From NCBI GenBank assembly GCA_002501695.1, contig DANZ01000089.1:30192-42091 (forward strand): 11,900 bases of DNA, given 5' to 3'. Shown one piece after another: positions 6,108 to 11,900 of this stretch. Each line of letters opens with the position of its first letter. Position 1 is the first letter of the stretch. This DNA is from Methanolobus sp. UBA474. Its GTDB lineage: Archaea > Halobacteriota > Methanosarcinia > Methanosarcinales > Methanosarcinaceae. The translations under genes were made by a program, and so were the position numbers. Under the pieces are notes generated by a model that worked only from the letters and a program-made list of their open reading frames with translations, searched no databases and was not told the DNA's origin.

Positions 6108-9100
6108 ATGTACAAAAAAGTACTGTTCTTGTTGAGTATTATTTTACTCTTCCTCATCATTCCAATCGCTGTGGGCGATAAAAGTGAAATACATGAAAAT
6201 GACAATGCGAATACTATTCACCTCAAAGCTGGCCCGATACATACGGATGCTGTTCCTGCTGCTGCGAATGAAAGAAGAGAAGTTCCTACTGCATCCGTTG
6301 CATCTTATTCAATTGAGCAGACAGGCAATAATGATAGCCAGGAACGTTATTACATTGTGCAATTCAAGGGGCCCGTACTTGAAGAATGGAAAGATGAACT
6401 GGCAGGGACCGGAGCTGTCCTGTTCGATTATATCCCCAATAACGCTTTTGTCATAAGGATGGACACCCTGCAAAAAGAGCAGGTGGATTCCCTTGATTTC
6501 GTGAAATGGACAGGAGAATATAAGGCATCCTACAAACACAGGCTTGACACCGGAAATGGTGAAAACATACCGATCTCTTCATCAGCTCAAGAGAATGTGG
6601 ACATTGTCGTGCTTCTCTTTGATGGCAGCGACAAACAGAAGATCGCAGAAGAGATAACTTCACAAGATGCTGAAGTCATGGAAAGTTCCGGCAATGTCCT
6701 GAGGGTCAGGATCGCCATGGATAAAATAGAGAACATTGCATCCATTGAAGGCGTCAGCTGGCTGGAAGAGTACACGGAGCCTGTTATATCCAATGATATT
6801 GCTGCAGGGATAATCGGCGTGAGCCCTGTCTACAACAACTACAGCTTGAACGGAACAGGGCAGATAGTGGCTGTATGTGATACAGGACTTGATACAGGCG
6901 TCAATAACGCATCCATGCATGCAGACATCCGGGGAAGGATCCTGGATATCAGTGATTACCTCAATGACGGAGCCGGCGACCAGAGCGGACATGGTACACA
7001 TGTGGCCGGTTCTGTGCTTGGGAGTGGCTTGCTGTCAGATGGTAAATACAAAGGCATGGCTCCCGGAGCACGGCTTGTTTTCCAGGCAATTGGTACGAAT
7101 AAAGGCGAGCTTACGGGTGTTCCGGCAGATCTGAGCGTTCTTTTCCAGAAGGCATATGAGAAGGGAGCAAGGATCCATACCAATAGCTGGGGATACACCT
7201 ATGATATCGGGAAATATACGATGTATGCATCCCAGGTGGACAGCTTCATGTGGGAACATCCTGACATGCTGATATTGTTCTCTGCAGGCAATCAGGGAGT
7301 AGACCTGAACAAGATAGACGGAGTGGTGGACCAGAACTCGATCACCCATCCCGGAACAGCAAAGAACTGTCTCACAGTAGGAGCTTCTGAGAGCTACAGG
7401 CCGGCCCTTAGCACTATATACGGAAACCAATGGACATTTAGTATAAATCCTATTTACTCAGATCGCACGGCAAACAACCCTGCAGGAATAGTAGCACTTA
7501 GCGGCCGCGGACCAACAGATGACGGCAGGATAAAACCGGACCTCATTGCTCCGGGAACACAGATCCTTTCTGTCAGATCCAGTTTAAGCCCGGGTGCAGG
7601 CTATTATACCTACATGAGCGGCACAAGTATGGCCACACCCATTACTGCCGGAGCAGCAGCACTGGTCAGGCAATACTACATGGATATAGAAGGCTTGCCA
7701 GGCCCAAGCGCTGCCCTGATAAAAGCCACCCTGATCAATGGCGCCCAGGATATGACCCCGGGACAGTACGGAACCGGGATCACTCAGGAAATTAAGGGCT
7801 GGCCTGATAATTCACAGGGCTGGGGACGTGTTGACGTTGAGAGTTCACTGTTCCCGGAGTATCCGGAAGTTATTGCATATTCTGATAATTATAACAAAGC
7901 AGGCCTGACCACTTCACAATCATGGAACCGGGACTACAATTACATCAAGGAAGGAGAAACAGTAAAAGCAACACTTGTGTGGACCGATCATCCGGGGTCC
8001 CCTGCTTCTGCAGTGATGCTTGTGAATAACCTTGATCTTAAAGTCACGGGTCCCGCTGCAACTTACTATGGGAACGGGAAGTTAGACGCTTTGAACAACG
8101 TGGAGGCAGTCAGGATAGGCAATGCATCACCGGGAAACTACAGGTTTGATGTCACAGGAAAGAACGTGCCAAACGGCCCCCAGGGTTTTGCGCTGGTCCT
8201 TTCTTTTACCTGTGAGAATAATGAGTTCCCCGCAGGCAGCTCATCTACAACTGATAGTATGACCCCGGTAGCTGTCGATATTGTCCATCCGGCAGGAGTG
8301 AATAAAAATTCCATACGTATGGAGATCAACGGTAACCCCGTACCTTTCACGGCCGTGGACATATCCGGAGGCTACCGGATAAGATATACTACCCCAACCC
8401 CCTACCAGAGTGGAAAATACAACGTACATGCCACAGCACTGACAGCGAAGGGGAAAGCATTCTCATATGGATGGGATTTCAATGTAAAGCCTGTTATCAC
8501 AAGTTTCAGGGTTGCAGGGCTTGATCCGGTAGTGTCCGGGATCATTAATGAAGAAGCGAAGACCATATCTATGGTCGTTCCTTACGGGACATCTGTAAAA
8601 GCATTGATACCGACCATCGTGCACAACGGATTAAGTATTTCACCTGCTACAGATATTGTACAGGACTTCACAAACCCGGTGACCTATACTGTGACATCTG
8701 CAGATAGAACCGCTCAGAAATATACGGTTACTGCAGCAACAGCAGCGAATCCGGCTAAATCGATAACAAGTTTCAAATTTGCAGGGCTTGATCCTGCAGT
8801 GGCTGGTGTTGTAAGCGAGATCTCAAAGACAGTAACACTGAAGGTTCCCCTGGGTACAGATATCACATCACTGGTACCAACCATTGAACACACCGGAATG
8901 AGCATCTCTCCCGGAACCGGAGTTGAACAGAATTTCAAAAGCCCTGTAACTTATACTGTAACAGCTGCAGATGGCACTACTCAGAAATATACAGTTACTG
9001 TGACGACTGTGGAAAACTCGGCCAGATCAATAACAGGTTTCAGATTCACAGAACTTGATCCGGTAGTGACCGGTGTGATAAACGAAAGATCACGTACTGT

Positions 9101-10016
9101 TTCCCTAAAAGTTCCATATGGGACGAATATTACAGCACTCGTGCCAGCTATAGAGCATACAGGAGCAGGCATATCGCCTGAGACAGGAGTGGCACAGAAC
9201 TTCACAAAGCCAGTAAGCTACACAGTAAGGGCTCCTGATGGCACCACTCAGGGATATACAGTGACCGTCAGCGTAGCATCAAGTACAGAGAACTTACCGG
9301 TTCCGACGTCCACCGGTGGAGGAGGCGGAGGTGGAGGTGGAGGAGGCTCCACAGGAGAAAGAACTGAGAATATTGAATTAAAGGACGTAAGCTCCATATT
9401 TGTTGGCAGGGACCTTGTCAGGTTCGATTTCAAAAACCCCGCCAACGATATACAGTATATAGAATACATCTCCCTGAAGAACTCCGGCACCATAACTGCA
9501 ACCATAGAAATGTTAAAGGACAGGTCCTATCTTGCCAGTTCGTCGCCTGAAGGGCCTGTCTACAGGCATGTAAATATATGGCTCGGGAAAAGCGGATATG
9601 CCACGGAAGCAAATATCATGGATCCAGTGATTGTATTCAGAGTTGATACACAATGGATGGACGACTATAACATAGACCCCGCCTCTGTCGTACTTAACAG
9701 ATACAGCGACGGTGCCTGGAGCGAACTTCCCACGAAGCACACGGGATCTGATGAGAACTATCTTTACTTTGAGACAGAGACATCCGGCTTCTCTCCTTTT
9801 GCGATCACAGGCAAAAACCTGCTGAATGAATCGGCACTGCACAGTGCACCTGACACTATGTTCTCTACAAGTTCAGATGACGATGTAATTGATGCCGTAG
9901 ATCCCATAGACACAAAAGTAAACGAAACACAGCCCGAGAAAACCTTGCCTGCCCTTTCAGCTACTATCACGTTGCTGATAGTCTCTTTTGTCTGCTTCCT
10001 TATCAGGAAGCAGTAA
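6108..10016 (+). CDS. secreted S8 (subtilisin-like) serine protease with PGF-pre-PGF domain
   Basis: The 1302-residue protein starts with a signal peptide (about 1-24). A prodomain follows from about 81 (YYIVQFKGP) to 228. The S8 catalytic set is complete: Asp258 in VAVCDTGLD, His295 in SGHGTHVAGS, oxyanion Asn395 in SAGN and Ser507 in SGTSMATP. A C-terminal beta domain like that of KP-43-type subtilases spans about 590-702 (LVWTDHPG, NNLDLKV, NNVEAV, NVPNGPQGFAL). An Ig-like segment follows, then three 89-residue repeats resembling DUF5018 (797-1063), 11 Gly (1070-1080) and a PGF-pre-PGF domain (1087-1235). The last 22 residues are a membrane helix with the tail RKQ, but without a PGF tripeptide in front. 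It is probably an exported, self-processed, surface-attached protease; its substrate is unknown. It has its own TATA box and terminator. Start choice rests on the signal peptide, with only a weak GGAAG upstream. Confidence 0.95.
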   Translation: MYKKVLFLLSIILLFLIIPIAVGDKSEIHENDNANTIHLKAGPIHTDAVPAAANERREVPTASVASYSIEQTGNNDSQERYYIVQFKGPVLEEWKDELAGTGAVLFDYIPNNAFVIRMDTLQKEQVDSLDFVKWTGEYKASYKHRLDTGNGENIPISSSAQENVDIVVLLFDGSDKQKIAEEITSQDAEVMESSGNVLRVRIAMDKIENIASIEGVSWLEEYTEPVISNDIAAGIIGVSPVYNNYSLNGTGQIVAVCDTGLDTGVNNASMHADIRGRILDISDYLNDGAGDQSGHGTHVAGSVLGSGLLSDGKYKGMAPGARLVFQAIGTNKGELTGVPADLSVLFQKAYEKGARIHTNSWGYTYDIGKYTMYASQVDSFMWEHPDMLILFSAGNQGVDLNKIDGVVDQNSITHPGTAKNCLTVGASESYRPALSTIYGNQWTFSINPIYSDRTANNPAGIVALSGRGPTDDGRIKPDLIAPGTQILSVRSSLSPGAGYYTYMSGTSMATPITAGAAALVRQYYMDIEGLPGPSAALIKATLINGAQDMTPGQYGTGITQEIKGWPDNSQGWGRVDVESSLFPEYPEVIAYSDNYNKAGLTTSQSWNRDYNYIKEGETVKATLVWTDHPGSPASAVMLVNNLDLKVTGPAATYYGNGKLDALNNVEAVRIGNASPGNYRFDVTGKNVPNGPQGFALVLSFTCENNEFPAGSSSTTDSMTPVAVDIVHPAGVNKNSIRMEINGNPVPFTAVDISGGYRIRYTTPTPYQSGKYNVHATALTAKGKAFSYGWDFNVKPVITSFRVAGLDPVVSGIINEEAKTISMVVPYGTSVKALIPTIVHNGLSISPATDIVQDFTNPVTYTVTSADRTAQKYTVTAATAANPAKSITSFKFAGLDPAVAGVVSEISKTVTLKVPLGTDITSLVPTIEHTGMSISPGTGVEQNFKSPVTYTVTAADGTTQKYTVTVTTVENSARSITGFRFTELDPVVTGVINERSRTVSLKVPYGTNITALVPAIEHTGAGISPETGVAQNFTKPVSYTVRAPDGTTQGYTVTVSVASSTENLPVPTSTGGGGGGGGGGGSTGERTENIELKDVSSIFVGRDLVRFDFKNPANDIQYIEYISLKNSGTITATIEMLKDRSYLASSSPEGPVYRHVNIWLGKSGYATEANIMDPVIVFRVDTQWMDDYNIDPASVVLNRYSDGAWSELPTKHTGSDENYLYFETETSGFSPFAITGKNLLNESALHSAPDTMFSTSSDDDVIDAVDPIDTKVNETQPEKTLPALSATITLLIVSFVCFLIRKQ
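8496..9296 (+). repeat. three tandem 267-bp repeats encoding 89-residue beta domains
   Basis: Units start at 8496, 8763 and 9030 with an exact 267-bp spacing and no indels. Each encodes ITxFxxxxLDPxVxGxIxE, then VPxGT, a P-x-I-x-H-x-G segment, an ISP segment and a closing (K/G)YTVT strand. Units 2 and 3 look closest to each other. They resemble DUF5018-type beta-sandwich spacers common in surface proteins and probably hold the protease away from the wall. Confidence 0.85.
9315..9347 (+). repeat. poly-glycine codon tract (11 Gly)
   Basis: Eleven consecutive GGN codons, mixed GGT, GGA and GGC, encode a flexible linker between the third beta repeat and the PGF-pre-PGF domain. The low-complexity GGN run could vary in length by slippage. 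Confidence 0.85.
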
Positions 10017-10022
10017 CTTTTT
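9992..10022 (+). terminator. hairpin terminator overlapping the end of the first subtilase gene
   Basis: CTGCTTCCT (9992-10000) and AGGAAGCAG (10005-10013) form a perfect 9-bp stem with a TATC loop. A run of five T follows at 10018-10022. The stem lies inside the coding sequence, covering the final codons right up to the TAA at 10014. Confidence 0.7.
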
Positions 10023-10077
10023 CTTGCGATGATGGACGACTGTTTCAATATGACATACCTGTTTTTATTAAACATTA

Positions 10078-10092
10078 ATTATAAATATATTT
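10078..10092 (+). promoter_or_regulatory. TATA-like promoter of second subtilase gene
   Basis: ATTATAAATATATTT is a strong AT-rich TATA candidate in the 122-base gap. Initiation about 25 bases downstream (10105-10115) would make a short leader of roughly 25-35 bases. Confidence 0.45.
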
Positions 10093-10104
10093 GAAATCAT
10101 ATAT

Positions 10105-10144
10105 GTGCATTCAGTATACGACCGACAGGTGTTGGCTAATGCAC
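10105..10144 (+). promoter_or_regulatory. inverted repeat enclosing the ribosome binding site and start codon of second subtilase gene
   Basis: GTGCATT (10105-10111) is the exact complement of AATGCAC (10138-10144), and the right arm contains the ATG at 10139. Inside lies a second hairpin, CCGAC/GTTGG (10122-10126/10131-10135, one G-U pair). The Shine-Dalgarno-like AGGTG (10127-10131) starts in its AGGT loop. If transcribed in full, it could hide both translation signals. The TATA box position makes it uncertain that the left arm is in the RNA. Confidence 0.35.
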
Positions 10145-11900
10145 ACTAAAAACAAAGTCCTTATCAAACTCATTTTTGTAATTATGATAACAGCCTTCTG
10201 TGCTTCGGGAAACACAGATACTACTGATCCTGATAATAACAGTTTACTTCTTTTAAAAGCAGGATACATAAATACAGATACAATTGAGGAGCCGGCAGGA
10301 CAGAGTGATGAACATGAGCCTATAGGTTACACTACCCAGTCCATAGAAAATACGGAGAAATACTATATTGTGCAATTCACAGGCCCTGTACATGACGCAT
10401 GGAAACATGAAATAACATCACTTGGAGCTACTATTTACACTTATGTTCCAAATAATGCATTCGTTTTCAAAATGGATGAAAATGTAAGGTCCCGGACGGA
10501 TGCACTGGATTTTGTAAAGTGGACAGGAGAGTACGAACCATTCTACAAGTATGAGCCTGAACTGACAGACAACGCAAACATACAGCTCTCAGGATCAGGA
10601 CCTGAAACTAACAGCACTTACTATGTACTGCTTTTTTCCTCAGAGGACAACGAAAAGGTGACAGATGCGGTCATATCAATGAAAGGAGAGGTCTTTTCAG
10701 GCTCAGGGAATATTCTAAAAGTACAGATCCCGGCATCCCGGCTGCCTGAGATAGCTTCGCTCAATGAGGTCAGCTGGATAGAAGAGTATATGCAGCCTAA
10801 AATCCTTAATGATGTCGCTGCAGATATCGTTACCGTGGATAACATAAGTAACAGCTACGCACTGAAAGGAAGCGGACAGATAGTGGCTGTATGTGATACA
10901 GGACTTGATACGGGTGTCGGTGATAGTACTATGCATGCAGACCTTCGGGGAAGGATACTAAGTCTCATTGATCTGGGAAACGATGGAAGCGCTGCTGACC
11001 AAAATGGTCATGGGACTCACGTGGCTGGATCCGTACTGGGGAACGGAGCCCTTTCAGAAAGGCTATATAGCGGAATGGCACCGGAGGCCAGACTTGTATT
11101 CCAGGCAGCAGGAGACAGCACTGGCAACTTATATCTGCCGACTGACATGAATAACGATCTTTTCAAGCCGGCATATGACAGGGGTGCAAGAATCCATACC
11201 AATAGCTGGGGAAACTCATCAGTAAGTGGGACATATGATGTGCTTTCACAACAGGTAGACAGCTTCATGTGGGAACATCCTGACATGCTGATCCTTTTCG
11301 CTGCAGGGAACAAGGGTATAGATTCGGACTCAACCGGAGTTATTGATACTGATTCAATTGTGTCCCCGGGGACGGCAAAGAACTGTCTCACAGTAGGAGC
11401 TTCTGAGAACTACAGACCATCATGGACCAGTTATACGTATGGACTGAACTGGCCATTAAGATACCCTGTATATCCGGTATCTGCTGATTACCTGGCAAAC
11501 AACCCTAATGGCATTGCCGCATTTAGCAGCAGAGGGCCAACAGATGACGGCAGGATAAAACCGGATCTTGTTGCACCAGGAACCTTTATCTTCTCTACCA
11601 GATCCAGTTTAAGCCAGGGTGCCGGCTATTATACCTACATGAGCGGCACAAGTATGGCCACACCCATTACTGCCGGAGCAGCAGCACTGGTCAGGCAATA
11701 CTACATGGATATAGAAGGCTTGCCAGGCCCAAGCGCTGCATTGATAAAAGCCACCCTGATCAATGGTGCCTATGACATGACCCCTGGACAGTACGGAACC
11801 GGGACCACCCAGGAGATCACGGGCCGGCCTGATAATTCACAGGGCTGGGGGCGTGTTGACGTTGAGAATTCCATATTCCCTCATAATTCTGTGGCAGTAA
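10139..11900 (+). CDS. secreted S8 (subtilisin-like) serine protease, N-terminal part (3' end outside window)
   Basis: The frame is open from ATG 10139 to the window end (587 codons). This start is preferred because AGGTG sits seven bases upstream and it begins a signal peptide (about 1-24). An in-frame ATG at 10103 probably precedes the transcription start. The prodomain begins at YYIVQFTGP (residue 75). The catalytic set is complete: Asp253 in VAVCDTGLD, His291 in NGHGTHVAGS, Asn391 in AAGN and Ser505 in SGTSMATP. It is a paralog of the upstream protease, sharing several stretches of perfect DNA identity although the prodomains and several catalytic-domain loops differ. Whether it also carries beta repeats, a PGF-pre-PGF domain or a membrane anchor cannot be seen. 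It is probably an exported protease with its own promoter; the substrate is unknown. Confidence 0.93.
   Translation, partial: MHTKNKVLIKLIFVIMITAFCASGNTDTTDPDNNSLLLLKAGYINTDTIEEPAGQSDEHEPIGYTTQSIENTEKYYIVQFTGPVHDAWKHEITSLGATIYTYVPNNAFVFKMDENVRSRTDALDFVKWTGEYEPFYKYEPELTDNANIQLSGSGPETNSTYYVLLFSSEDNEKVTDAVISMKGEVFSGSGNILKVQIPASRLPEIASLNEVSWIEEYMQPKILNDVAADIVTVDNISNSYALKGSGQIVAVCDTGLDTGVGDSTMHADLRGRILSLIDLGNDGSAADQNGHGTHVAGSVLGNGALSERLYSGMAPEARLVFQAAGDSTGNLYLPTDMNNDLFKPAYDRGARIHTNSWGNSSVSGTYDVLSQQVDSFMWEHPDMLILFAAGNKGIDSDSTGVIDTDSIVSPGTAKNCLTVGASENYRPSWTSYTYGLNWPLRYPVYPVSADYLANNPNGIAAFSSRGPTDDGRIKPDLVAPGTFIFSTRSSLSQGAGYYTYMSGTSMATPITAGAAALVRQYYMDIEGLPGPSAALIKATLINGAYDMTPGQYGTGTTQEITGRPDNSQGWGRVDVENSIFPHNSVAV
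11624..11739 (+). repeat. 116-bp block identical to 7599-7714 in the upstream subtilase
   Basis: These 116 bases around the catalytic Ser codon are identical, including all third codon positions, to 7599-7714. Shorter exact blocks are 6861-6895 with 10877-10911, 7239-7273 with 11258-11292, and 7359-7392 with 11375-11408. The flanking sequence diverges, which suggests gene conversion between the paralogs. Confidence 0.85.

Noticed and set aside
7035..7430. A 131-codon minus-strand frame within the subtilase catalytic domain
   Set aside because: It is antisense to conserved S8 catalytic sequence and has no start signals or recognisable product.
9248..9505. Minus-strand frame with a poly-proline run
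   Set aside because: The proline run is the complement of the subtilase poly-glycine linker.
10103..10105. Upstream in-frame ATG for the second subtilase
   Set aside because: It has no ribosome binding site, would add 12 residues ahead of a clear signal peptide, and probably precedes the transcription start.

Overview
The window looks like a chromosomal stretch from a methanogenic archaeon of the Methanosarcinales (a Methanosarcina, Methanolobus or Methanomethylovorans type; the genus cannot be resolved from sequence alone). The reasons are secreted CobN-like proteins with C-terminal membrane anchors, a subtilase ending in a PGF-pre-PGF domain, archaeal TATA-like boxes and T-rich terminators. 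All four genes are on the + strand, each apparently its own transcription unit, and they form two tandem paralogous pairs.

Bases 1-5854 carry the CobN pair. The window opens inside the last 353 codons of one CobN-family protein (1-1062). A hairpin terminator (1085-1110) and a leader with inverted repeats follow, then a complete 1545-residue paralog (1217-5854). The complete protein has an N-terminal signal peptide, an apparently duplicated N-terminal domain, the full CobN core with its HFGTHG and GEGTQAKRRG motifs, and a C-terminal CCHHTCGN motif. It ends in a Ser/Thr-rich linker, a juxtamembrane box, one membrane segment and a basic tail. The predicted topology puts the chelatase-type domain outside the cell, where ATP-driven cobalt insertion into a corrin would not be expected. 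This is the most unusual feature of the window.

Bases 5855-6107 are AT-rich and hold the cobN terminator, a 12-bp palindrome, a good TATA box and a short leader hairpin.

Bases 6108-11900 carry a pair of secreted S8 subtilases. The first (1302 residues) has a signal peptide, prodomain, Asp/His/Asn/Ser catalytic set, KP-43-like beta domain, Ig-like segment, three 89-residue tandem repeats, an 11-Gly linker, a PGF-pre-PGF domain and a terminal membrane helix without a recognisable PGF motif. A 9-bp hairpin ends the gene. The second subtilase (10139 to the window end) is cut by the window edge after its catalytic domain. Blocks of perfect DNA identity between the two, the longest 116 bp, point to gene conversion.

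Together the genes describe a cell-surface region: anchored CobN-like proteins possibly handling a metal-tetrapyrrole or metal, and secreted proteases that could process surface proteins or release bound cofactors. Any functional link between the two pairs is inference from adjacency only.
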